Source of the DNA: Rostratula benghalensis | Lineage: Eukaryota; Chordata; Aves; Charadriiformes; Rostratulidae | Length of the DNA: 64,000 nucleotides | Direction of reading: 5' to 3' | Assembly (NCBI GenBank): GCA_013399305.1 | Contig: VXAI01000182.1 | Span: 746,422-810,421 of the forward strand | Shown here: piece after piece, positions 51,130 to 62,360 of the stretch | How the letters are laid out: each line of letters opens with the position of its first letter | Position numbering within the stretch: the stretch's first letter is position 1 | Position numbers and translations under genes: made by a program | Notes under the pieces: model-generated | What the model saw: the letters and a program-made list of their open reading frames with translations, nothing else | What the model was told of the DNA's origin: nothing | Database searches by the model: none

Positions 51130-51370
51130 TTGGCACACCTGCCCCAGCCCTGCTGCAGGACGAGGCTGCTGCCTGGCCACCCCAGCAGGGAGTTTCTGGC
51201 TGTCCACCCCCTGCCCGAGAGCTGGGCAGAGGCAGGAGCTGGGCAGGTGGAGCAGCAGGCCAGCAGCTGAGCTTGTGTTCCCTGTAGCTGTGCTGCTCTC
51301 GCAGGCGCTGCAGCAGAGTCAGCTGCCAGGGAGGCTGTGGCACATCCTCTTCTCCTGCCCTGCCTGGACT
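51130..51370. other. Isolated GC-rich patch
   Basis: About 240 bases, roughly two thirds G+C, rich in CTGC/CAGC and CCCAGC words but with few CpGs, so it is not a CpG island. Frames on both strands are open (minus 51113-51343, plus 51049-51270) with low-complexity Ala/Pro/Gln content. It could be an exon, a decayed repeat or a locally biased segment. I do not recognise it. Confidence 0.45.
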
Positions 51371-54300
51371 TCAGGGGACTGTCCTAGCAGCAGGTGTAGT
51401 AAGCAAGAACATGCATCCTCCCTCCAGTACATCAGCAGATGCTTGCTGTGTTGCATCTGTTTCTGACAGAGACCTTTGCTTTTGGCCTAATGCAGTGCTT
51501 CAATGATTAAGTTGCCCTAAGAATAGAGCCTGTGCAAATGCTAACTAAAGGAGGTTTCCAGTCTCCTGTCTCAGAACCTTCCAAGGAAGAGATGATTAGC
51601 AAGCAAACTGCTACTTAGTTCACGATGATCCATAACACCAGTGCCCATTGCTAAATTTTGCCCAATGTAATACCCTTATCCCCCAAATTTAAATCACTGC
51701 AAAAATAATCTCTTTTAATTAGATAGAAATCTGTAATGCTGGACTTAGTTTTATTTCACTGTAAAGGACTCAACATGTTTTTTTCAGCTGAAATTCATAG
51801 AAGGCTCCCTGGTTTACATGGGGAAATGGGGAACATTCACTGCAGTGTGCCTGCAGGGGGAAAGAAATTACTTCTCAGAAAGGGCCAAGTTCAGGATTTC
51901 AGCCTGCACTTGAAGCAAGGGCTAAGAGTAAAGTCCTGGCTGGTTCAATTGTGAAATCTCTGCAAGCAAGGCTAGAAGCAAGTATTAGCACAACTGGCAA
52001 AGGCTTTCAGCTAGAAAAAAGCTACTGTACTGGTGAAGACATGCAGGAGGGTGCAGATGAACTGGAGCCTGCAAATGCATATCAGATGGGGGGCTGTGTG
52101 GACAGGAGGGCAATTGAGACGCCACTGCAGTATTCATGAAGGATTTAAGTCCTTATACCAAAGTGCTTTACTCAAAGCTATTAGTAAAATATTTTTTTCC
52201 TCTGTTCCTTACATGGACTCTAGTTTTGCAGACAGCTATGACAAAAACCTTCTGAAATGCCAGACAGGGAGGAGGTGGACCTGCCACATAATGTGCAACA
52301 AGGAGACTGGTTTGTGAGGTTCTAATGGAGCACTTCAGCCCAGTGATGGATTTGGGAAGCAGCTTGTGCTGAGCTGAATGCAAAACTCACAATGGGAAAA
52401 GATGCCTGTTCTTACCAAGGCTCCATTAAAAAAGATTTTGTGAAAAGTCAGGTCATAAAAAACTGAACCTAGGAACTTAAAAAACTACATCCATGAAGAA
52501 AAAGAGAGTACAGAATGAACCTAAATTAGGCAGATTACCCCAGGGAAGCAGAAATAGGGGTCTTGTTAAAGCACCAGCTGTTAATTCCCATCTGTATGTA
52601 ATTTACACCTATCATCTACGCGGAATAAAGCCCTTCCAAAAATGAACATCAGTGAACTGGCTAAAAACCGGAGTAGGCCCAAGTGCAAGCTTGTGGTAGG
52701 TGTCCCACAGCTCAGAGGAGACCATATGTTTCCCACATGGGTTTGAGGCCAGATAACACTTCTAGGCAGTACAGAGGCAAAGGTCGCCAGTGACAGGATT
52801 GCCCAAGTGAAGGGAAACCACATTGGGGAAAACTAGAAGTTGCTGAAGCAGCAGAGCCACCATCAGCAACTCTTCTCAAGGCCTAGGCAAAACTCTGGCC
52901 ACTCGGCCGCCATTGAAGTTATAACACAACAGCTTGAAAGCCGCATTGCTGATCAGAAATAACTCTGAACCATGGAAAACGTGCACAGCTGAAGTACATG
53001 GGAACTGCAACAAGTAAATAAACTATAATTATCAGCTACATCAGGAGAAATCCAGTTCTCAGTGAAGTTCATGTCTATATAAGGGGTGGACTTTTAATAA
53101 AATGATCACTATCTCCAGTGCTGTGGTGTTTTGAGTGACGTCCACTTCAGCTACCCATTTTTTTACCACTGTGAACTGTAGCTCAATTAACCGAGTTAAG
53201 GTGTGGGTTTGGAGTGAGTTAATCCATCTGTTAACTGTGCTAATGTTTCTTCCCTGGACAGTTTTCAGATATCTCCAGTAGACAGGAATAAAAACAAGTG
53301 CCGATTATAGGGACAGCTCATGGTTTCCCCACTGTCCCTCCAGGGTGACAGAAATGAACTGTCTCCCATGTGGACTCTGAATAAAAACTGTGGCAAACCC
53401 CATTCATGACGCAAAGGATTCTCCATGTGCTGATGCCATTTCAACTGGCTGGTGGGAATCAGCTGTTTGATGCTGGATCAAAGACCATATTCTGCAGGAG
53501 AATGACGTGACCAAGTAGCAGGTGCGGCTGGTGGAAGGTCACGTCACAGGGACAGAGTTCAGTGTACCTGGTGTCACAAGAGAAGAGGTTGGCTCTGAAT
53601 AGCTCAGTGAGCTAAAGGCTGGCAGACATGACAGCAGAAGGAAGAGAGAGGAAGTAACGAGAAGAGCAGCTCTCCGGAAAAGCTAGTCCCTTCTCCAGAA
53701 ATGAAGAAGTTAGGACCTAGCCCTCATCCCAAACCAGGCTGTGCTTAAACCAGGCAGAGCTCTCCAGAAGCTCTGTCATCATCGCACTGGTCAGAGAGCA
53801 ATGAAAGAGAAACAAAATCACATCCTGGAGCACAGCCAGAGGCAACTACCCAACTGCAGCAGCTAGAAATGCCAAGAGATACTTAGGCATATGCATTGAC
53901 CATTGAAACCTTCATTTACAAACAGATCTACTGTTATCTGTATTAATCTACTGTTGCAGACACCCAGAGTAAAACATCAAGAGTGACTTTCGTTCACAGT
54001 TTAGATATGGTACCATCAGACTAAACCAGTTTCCAAATATCAAGGGAAACCAAATAGTGATACACTGGTCTACTGAGAGTCATTCAAACCCATAAATGTT
54101 GGAGAGGTATCTTGGAGAATGACACACAACCTAGCCCAAGATTTGAGAAGTGAAAACATCTTCACTTAAATTATGTTGCTTTTGTCCTTAAACACACAAG
54201 AAACTTTTGGTAGGAGAATAACAGATTCCAAAACATTTTAATGAGAAAAGTTTGAATCTGCACATCAATTTGAGAGTAATCATATCCTGCTGGTGGGATG

Positions 54301-57059
54301 TGTAATCATCTGATTATTCCAGGAAACACACTTTGGCATACTAAGGTGATGGAGCTCTTTGTATGCTCCAGGAAATTGTACAGGTTTGCTCAAAACTTCA
54401 CGGAAGAGGCACAAAACTATTATGTCAGCTAATTAATAGAGTTTTTTTTACTAGAAAAAGAAATATCCAATGCACTATAGACAGCTAAAATTCTCTAAAA
54501 CAAATCCCTTCTCATTTATCTGAATTCAAAGGACTTCAAAACCCAGCTGATCTCAAATCACCCATCCATCTCGTCTCCACCAAAACACCTTCAAGATGCT
54601 TTTGATCTGCATTTGAACCAGTTGAGGTGATTGGTAGGTGGTGACCATGTCACCCGAGGAATTTATAAAGCTTTTGAGAGCGAAATCAGTATTCCACTGC
54701 TAAACTGCAAAGTGTTATCTGCAAAGACCGGGAGTAAGTCTGGAGTTCCCTGGGATGGGCTGTATTCCCTCTACTACCCCTGTTTCTTGCAGGGAGGATA
54801 ACATACACAAGCTCAGCTGTGTTGAGCCTCCCCAGTCTGGCTCCCTTTTGTTAGGTCTGTTGATGCACAAAATAAAACTCAGGCTCCCTGGCTTGTTCTT
54901 GCATAACACTGTCACAAGACCGGTTTGAATGTATTCTCACTGGTTTTTAGCCAGCTGAGGACATCTGCACCAAATGCTGCTTTCCAGGCACACGGTGAGG
55001 AATATATACACAGACATGTATACCCATACATCTCCAAGGGTGCCCTGGACTGTACTGTGTAAGGAGTGCTCTGGTGGGAGTACGCTGTGGTTTCCGCACC
55101 TAACAAATCTTAACCTACAATGAGGGAACTGAACAGCCTATTTTTGCAAATGTAAAACCAAAGATTTTGGCTTGCTTAGGACACTGAGGCTGCCACACAC
55201 GTTCATTGAAAGCAAGGCAAATGCTGAGGGAACTCCATAACCCTCCCAGACAGATGCAGAAAAGTATTTGGAAATACCCCAGTGTGTTCCAGCAGCCTCT
55301 AATGGGAGACTGGCTGTGGAAGAAGAATTGCTGGTATGATCTCAGGACTCAACCCACTGCAGTCAGACAGTCTGCCCACAACGATGGGCCCAGCCAAGAC
55401 AATACAAACTCTATACTCACTGATAATCTAGACCCAAATACAAACAACATCCCCATGCCTGACTACGCTACTCAAGTGAGCAGATGAACATGGAAACGTA
55501 ACATAGATAGCAGGTCTCCTCACACAGCTACCTGGTCTCCTAATTTCAACGCCAGTGAAATTTCTTTGCTGCTGTCAAAAATTGTTAATGGGGCCGGTTG
55601 AAATGATGGATGTACACAGCTCCTCCAGCCACAGGCAGCGCTGGATATTCCTATGAGTACTAAGGTCCTGTGTGTATTACACGGCTGCCTCTATTCGGGA
55701 GGCTAAAAAGAAGTTCAGTCCTGCTTGTATATGCTGGAATCATTACATACAGTGTTCCCATAAATCATATAAATGAGTATTACTATGTCAGTAGTTAGGA
55801 CGGTTGCTGTTATTATTGAAAAACCTTCTGGCAATCCAATCCTAGTGCCATCCAAGCTGAGGTTGGCCTCAGTGCAATTTATACCAGTCTCAAGTCCGTG
55901 CCCTCTAAACAGTTTCCCAGAAAGACTCTGGCAGCTAAACAATCTGTGTTAAGGCTGCCATGCCCATTCTCCATCACATTCGCCAGCCCAGGGGTGAGAC
56001 AGGTGGACAGGGAGCTGTGTCACCAGCCATGCACCACCGGGAGCTGCGTCCTCCACAAGGGTGCTGGTGCTCTGCACCCTGGGAGCAGGGTCCGCTCCAC
56101 AGCCACTACACATCCCAGACAGAGAGAGCCTGTTCTCCACTTGGGATGAAATACCTCATGTGGCACAGGAGGCTGGAGAGAGCCAACCCCAACCTTCCTG
56201 CTGGGGACACTATGCACACAGACGAATCTCAGCAGTTGCTCTCAGGGTGCACAGCAGAGCCACTGGTGAAAGAAAGCACAAAATCATAGGCAGCATTTAC
56301 CTCAGTCAAAGTGCCATCAATTATCAGAATAAAAACTTGACTGAACACAGTGATTTGAAAAGGCAGAAGAAGAAGAGTCCCAGGAGGCAGCAGACCATGG
56401 GCACCCTGTCTGTGGTCTCGTTCTGCACATTCCACCCTCCAGTCAGCTCTGTCTGAACCGCTTACCCAGAGTCCAATTTATTCCTGTGGATTTTCAAGAA
56501 ATATGAATCCTAAAACAAGATGTACTGGAACTTCAGTACATGGTATTAAAGCTAGTATCCATCATGTCAATTCTGTCTCTCCAATTTATTCATTCTGCTT
56601 GTTATTATCATCTGACTATAATCTACTCATAAACAATACCCTTATGATTTTTTCCATGCGTATTTATTTCCTCAGTCATTGACTTTGTTTCCTGAGGCTA
56701 TTAAAAAAAAAGTAATAAATATTTATATAAACACATCTCTCTTTTGAAATGGTCCCTAACTACTTATAAATGCAATATGACATCAACCAAAAATCAAGGC
56801 ATATTTGGCACATGGGACACACTACTGGCTGTGACAATGAGTGTAGCTGAAATAGCCCCAGGAAAGGACCCACCCAGCCCATATCCAGAATCCATTTACA
56901 TAAATACAGGTTCCAGTCTTGGTCCACAGACCAGTAAAACTCTTCAGCAGGTCGGAGAAGAGCCACCTGAACAACAGCACGGGAGGATATCCATGCACCA
57001 GCCAGATGTGCAGATACAGTTGTACAGTACTCAGCACCACAGCTTATTTATAGTTGGAT
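51371..57059. other. Long non-coding stretch, no gene seen
   Basis: About 5.7 kb. A moderately GC-rich part (55.95-56.25 kb) has overlapping open frames on both strands with no recognised domain. The rest is mixed AT-rich sequence without a repeat family, RNA gene or promoter signature. Confidence 0.5.
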
Positions 57060-57860
57060 GAGTGAAAGAGTGGAAGAACTGAATTCCATTCATGGACATG
57101 TTTCCAGAATAAAATCTGATTACGCTAGAACAGAGAAGACAGCAAATATTATCTCAGAGGGTTTTTCTCACAGAAAACAGCATCCAACAATTCTTCCATT
57201 TTGGGTTATAAAGTAATTTAAAATAAGGAGAAAAAACCTTCTGAAATAATCCCTTTGCAGACATAAGAAACTACCACGTACGGTCCCATGCTGATGAGCC
57301 CAGCTATAATCCAATCTTTGCTTTCTGCTGACTAGCTGAGCTCTCGTGGTTTATTATGTCAGTGGAACCCTTCAAAAGAATTATAGCCTTTTATTCAGCT
57401 CCGAACCATGTATTATTATGAATACTAAACTGGTTCAAAGAAGTCTATTGGTCCTGCTATAACATTAGACAAAGTCTTAAGTAATTACCTATCTCTTCAA
57501 AGAATGTGTTTTCATTGGCGTCAGACCCCGCTGAAAGCAGGCGTGCCTGCTTGTGGATACACTGTGCACAATGTCCCCGGAGGAAGCACGTGGCAGCGTA
57601 TAAACAAGAGGACAGAGCTTCCGCCACCACAGCACAGCAAAATGTAAGGCTTCCACAGCACGCACAAATCAAATCTTAATTCGTCATAATAAAAACACAT
57701 TAAATGATGCTCAGAATAAATACCAAGATGGGTGATGCAGGCAACGTGCACATCACAGCGGAAAACGGCAGGTTACTTTGCAATGAATAACAAGTGAAGG
57801 TAGTTAATTAAACTACTTTGAAATTAGATGTTAGCGTCAGCCCAGCAAAAAGATGGGCTC
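57060..57860. promoter_or_regulatory. Candidate conserved regulatory element with retained CpGs
   Basis: AT-rich DNA that nevertheless keeps about 15 CpGs by eye over 600 bases (CACGTACGGTCC, GGCGTCAGACCCCG, CACGTGGCAGCG, GCGGAAAACGGC). It also has homeodomain-type cores: GTAATTAC at 57481-57488 and TTAATTAAAC near 57804. GTAGTT/AACTAC arms flank AATTA at 57800-57816, and AAGCAGGC-GT-GCCTGCTT lies at 57535-57552. CpG survival in AT-rich vertebrate DNA suggests purifying selection or lack of methylation. A minus-strand exon is the alternative and is discussed in the findings. Confidence 0.35.
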
Positions 57861-58138
57861 AAACAGGTTCCTCCATCTAAGAGGTCCCAGTGGACTCAGT
57901 AGATCCCGCAACAGCAGCAGGACTTTCATCTGTATTTCAAAAGCTGCCTGTTCTGTACTGGTAAGTGCTCATTTAACACCTGCAAAGCAGCAGGACCATG
58001 CTCTATGGCTCTGCTCCCTACATTGAGCTCTGGTTTTTTTACACGCTGTCTGCAAGTCCTGCTCATGATCGTTAAGATTGGGGGAATCTTTTCAGTCTGA
58101 ACTGTCAGGGTTTGACAACTAACTATTCACTGACAAGC

Positions 58139-58141
<3 letters not shown>

Positions 58142-58167
<26 letters not shown>
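58142..58167. repeat. Poly(T) tract, 26 bases
   Basis: An uninterrupted run of 26 T followed by AATG. Likely length-polymorphic and prone to sequencing error. No retroposon body is seen on either side. Confidence 0.9.
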
Positions 58168-58169
<2 letters not shown>

Positions 58170-58559
58170 TGTGAATTTCAATTCACAGTACTCATTATTC
58201 CACAGAAGGAATATAAACCCCTAAATTGTCCTGTAGGTCACGAATGGAAGTATCTCTAAGCCAACATGGTTTACAGGCTGTGCTATGTGTCAGAGCATCT
58301 GCCTAGATCCCACACAAGTGAAAGGAGAAGTCCCACCAAGCAATTGTAGGTAGGCCATGGGAAGAGTTAGACCTGAGGGTTAGCTCACATCTGATCTGCA
58401 CTGAGAAGTCCCAAAGCAGTGGGGAGACACGTACAAAGTGAAAGGTGGTTACAAAAAGGCAATGCAAACCCAAGGTCGGACTGTAGATCTGCTTTTCTGT
58501 CTCTTTGCCCTGCAGAATTGCCTTGAACTCATTGGGTCCAACATGAAAACAAAAATTGA

Positions 58560-58880
58560 CCCTTAATTTCAGCATCAGCTGTTGGCTGAAGTACATCAGT
58601 GGAGAAAAAGCATAGGAGAGGCAGGCAAACCATTCATTCAGTTTGTGTTTGGCGGTATCTGCACAGCCATTCACAGGGGAGGCAGATTCACTTTCAATCT
58701 GAGGTCAGTCCAACTGAGAACCAGGACTGGCGGCTGGGGAAATTTAAGAGCATTATATTGACTCTGATTCTGGAATCATTGTCCTGTGTAGAGAGTTGTA
58801 TTTTTGTGGGCGGTGACTATGGTGCTATAATTACCACTATAATTACATTGGCATGTTTCCTTCTTGGCAAGCCCCATCAA
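58560..58880. promoter_or_regulatory. Candidate regulatory element with doubled TAATTA sites
   Basis: CTATAATTAC occurs twice, at 58825-58834 and 58837-58846, separated by two bases. The TAATTA-type cores are classic homeodomain binding words, here spaced 12 bases apart (about one helical turn). Around them are a GGGCGGTGACT word at 58808 and a CAGCTG E-box at 58577-58582. A minus-strand open frame (58303-58674, 123 codons) covers part of the stretch but shows no recognised domain. Confidence 0.3.
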
Positions 58881-58948
58881 ATTACAGTCCCGTTACCTGA
58901 CCTGGGTTTCTGATAGTCCTAGTATGATGGTATGATAGAAAACAGCTC

Positions 58949-58994
58949 TTTTTTTTTTTTTTGGCCTTTTTTTTTTTTTTTTTTTTTTTTGGCC
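58949..58994. repeat. Duplicated T-run plus GGCC unit
   Basis: T14 then GGCC (58949-58966) is followed by T24 then GGCC (58967-58994), an apparent tandem duplication of a T-run/GGCC unit with length change. It is unstable low-complexity sequence. Confidence 0.85.
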
Positions 58995-59229
58995 TGGCTG
59001 CAAGCTGGTAGGGTTAGTATGAATTGTAAGGCTGGGAATGCCAAGACAGTTTCTTCCAGAGCAAAAAACAGTGTTGTCAATGTTCACTTTGACTGCAATT
59101 ATCACTTGTGGCTCCTTCAGGTGAGGTGAAGGAGAAACCAAGAAACCAGAACATCGGAAGAATCCAGCACTGAGAAGGAGAAGGACAGCCCAGGACTAGC
59201 AAATCTCACCCATCTTTAACTCTGCCTCA

Positions 59230-59460
59230 CATAACTGCATCATGAATACACATGGGCTGGGCGTGTCCGATAAATATGTCAGCCGTGACACTTTAATTAA
59301 ATTATTTGCATTGAGCTTCAGCATTGATATCATCGTAGTAATTCTCATCTGTCCCACATCTATTGCTTCAGGATTTGATGGATTCAGAAACGCAAAATCA
59401 TCTTGTGTTGCAGGGGAACCCGCTTCATATCTCGGTTTTGATCCTGCCTGTAACAAAGCA
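59230..59460. promoter_or_regulatory. Candidate element with homeodomain and octamer motifs
   Basis: TTTAATTAA (59292-59300) is followed at once by ATTATTTGCAT, in which ATTTGCAT (59304-59311) is a perfect POU octamer in reverse orientation. Several CpGs are intact around it (GGGCGTGTCCGAT, CAGCCGTGAC, TATCTCGG). This composition matches that of neural and mesodermal enhancers bound by POU and homeodomain factors. The overlapping 158-codon frame starting at 59242 is not recognisable as a protein and is treated as chance. Confidence 0.35.
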
Positions 59461-62239
59461 CATGTTAACCTTGAACCACGTAAAACAAAGAGGGCACTTT
59501 ATATACCAGGTGGCCCTCTTGTGAGGGACCCAGATAACTCCTTTTTGCTCTGTATGAAAGCATATTCTTCCCAAAATCAAAGAGGATTTCTGCAGAAGAG
59601 CTGTGAGAGTACAACCCTTGGTGGGGAGACAGAGGTCCCTGTGTCCCAGCAGACTGTTGACTGGGTAGAACTAGAGACTCCACTACAAATCTTCCACACA
59701 TTCTCCTTTTCTTTATAACACACAGGAGGATTCGTTTCTGCTGACTTTACTGAGCAATTCTCTGAATCGAAGTTTCTTCTCAAAACTCTTTTCTCTAGTT
59801 TCCAATGTATTTTTCTCCCTGCTGATTTGGATTCCGACCTGGGAATACGGGTGTTACAGGATGTTCAGCACTTCTCTCTGCGTCAAGCTGCAGCTAACTG
59901 AGGTAGCCACTTCACTCAAGGAAATTATTTGAAGTTTTTTTGAGAGCCTCTTGACAGTAGGTAAAGATTGTTTCAGCCTGTGGGAGTGCCAGCTAGAACC
60001 CTTTATAACCTGAATGACATGTCATGTCATAAAAACTCCTGCTAAAACTCACTCTGTCCTTTCAAGACGGTAATTTTGACGTCAATGTCTGTCTTTTCAA
60101 CCATCACATAGCAGCTCATCTGGATAAGAACCAGCAAGTCAGAGATTGCCTACAAGCATCTCCTAGCAAAAGTCCCTTCCATGAATTATTTTAGTTAAGA
60201 ATGTAACTTGGAATGTCTTGCAGATTTCTTCCCTGTTCCCTCCAGCGGGGGGGAGAATGTATTACTGTGAGAAAAAGGGAGAAATAGATGCTTTTGGCCA
60301 GTGCTCTTATCTGGTGACTAAGCAGACTGCAGGCTGATATGTCTCAATCTGAAGAGCCACATTTTGATGGTCCTTTCGCACATAATTACCTACAGAGCTC
60401 CCATTTTTCTGTAGCTAGTGCAGTAGTCACAGAAATCATGACTGTTCGGCATTATCTGCCTTATATTAGTTGTAATCACATCACATTTTTGTTTATATCC
60501 ACAAGTAATAAAAACCATGCATATCTTTAGTTTGACTTAAAGAATAAAGTAAATACATAATTCTGGCAAATTGTTTGGAATTATAGTTTAACGGCATCTG
60601 GTTCAGATATTCTGTAGTAAATTTTTGGCACCGGCATTACCACTTTTTTATTTTTTTTATTTGAACCAAAAATGTTCTCAGAAACATGTGTTTTTTGTCC
60701 AACTTCCATGTAATCCATTTTATGAAGGCCACAAAGATTACAAAGTTTGAAACCTAAACTACCTGAGCAGAAGAGATTGTTTCTGGACACTCATTACACA
60801 GCTGATTAACTGAGGAATAAACAATTCTGGCATGCAACCTAGCGTGTCTGTTGTTTTGGCTTTTTGTCTCAAGGAGTTGTCTTTCTCGAAATACCTCCCC
60901 AGGTACAATGTGTACATTCCACCCTGTTTTGCTCACAAATTACATACCTCTCTTTTATGTCAAGTCCAATATAGCTGCACCAGGTTTTCTTATTCCACAT
61001 AAAAAGTAACCAATTACTTGAGTAAATACCTGTTTTAAAAATATCACAAAGTGGTTTCCTGCTGCTCTAAATACTAAAACGTTCGGCAGGATTTCTGACC
61101 CTTATAAATCTTTCAAGTAGTTCATATTTTATCAAAGAAGCCAGATCATCTTTAAACCTGGTACATAACTCCTTGAGACCATTTCTCAAATACTTGATTT
61201 TAACACAAGCAATCACGGAAAAAAAATGGCTGTATAATTTGTTAATATAATTAGCTCTGACTTTTCTCACATTTCATTCTCCATGGCTTTATTGTCAACT
61301 TCTGCTCATTCATCATAAAAACTACAGTTACCAGAGATTCAAAAATCCTAAATCGATGATAGATGGGGGAAAAGTGGCTTAAAATACAACCCTTTGAAGC
61401 TTCCCAACAGACCTACATATACTGAGCCTAACAGGTTCTCCAGTGTCAAATCCCATTTCAGTCACTGTCAGCAGCTTTATTAGCACCATCTGAGAACCAA
61501 GTTGTGGGAATTAAACCAACACATTCCCAGAGCAGGTCCCGCACCAGGAGGAACCAAGTCCAAGAGGCAACATCCCTCCACCCTCCCGACCACTTTCCCA
61601 GCGATGCTTTGCAGTTCTGGGCTGGCTTCGTAATGATGTGTCATTTGCAAGTCAGCACCTTGCACTAAGCCCTGAGGTGGGGAAATTACCCAGGAGAAGA
61701 GGCAACAATAAATTCCCCTGTCTTGCTTATTTTCTCAAGTCTGATGAAATCCCATCACGCTGCTGGGGCTGCAGAGCACAGCTTACTCTAACTCTACTGT
61801 GAAATGTGGTTAGTCACAGATAAAAAAAACCCCAGAATCCAGACCTCGGCACACCTTCCCTACAGCATCCTCTTCCCTTTTGAAGTCATCGGCCTCTTCG
61901 TCCTTCATAGCTGGGTGTGCTCGCTCTCTCCCTGTGTGCTGCAGCCTCCTGCACAGCATTCCTCAGCCTTCACCTGCCTGAAACAGCTTTGCAACGACAC
62001 AGCCCTGTTAATAATCTCGAAAGTAGCCTTTCTCCCTAAAAACCCCAAACAATTAATTGCTTCCCGTTTAAAGGTAGCTGCAAAATGCTGGTGCTACTGC
62101 TTGATCGTAGGAAGATTTAATCAAACCATGAAACACTCCTAGGTCAAAACCTATGCTAAAGGGAGCTCAGAAATGTATTCCTAAAAGCCAACAGTCGTCC
62201 ACAACTGCTGGAAGTAGCTGTGATCCTCTCCAAAGCGTT
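59461..62239. other. Non-coding stretch, no gene seen
   Basis: About 2.8 kb between the motif-rich part and the first CpG-bearing sequence. Contents are AT-rich with short open frames on both strands (112 codons at most, 61804-62142) and no repeat family or RNA gene. Confidence 0.5.
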
Positions 62240-62360
62240 ACTCCTCAAACACGTCATCAAACGCCTCGCAACCGGACACCGTCCTGCAACCGGGCGCCGG
62301 CGTCCACGCAAGCTGCCTGCTGCTGGAGCTCAGTGCCTCGGGACCCAGGCATCCCAAGTC
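62240..62360. promoter_or_regulatory. Small CpG-rich patch
   Basis: About a dozen CpGs in 120 bases (for example CAACCGGACACCGTCC, CCGGGCGCCGGCGTCCACGC). It precedes the larger island by about 1.4 kb and might be an upstream promoter, an island shore or an enhancer. No TATA box, clear open frame or splice structure accompanies it. Confidence 0.35.

Noticed and set aside
53520..53800. Solo LTR
   Set aside because: AG-rich texture only. No matching TG...CA ends with flanking duplications could be identified.
58932..59129. Open frame with poly-Phe segments
   Set aside because: Produced by the T runs at 58949-58990.
59242..59718. 158-codon plus-strand open frame as a gene
   Set aside because: Part of the peptide is hydrophobic but matches no family I know. 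It overlaps a stretch better explained as a motif-rich regulatory element.
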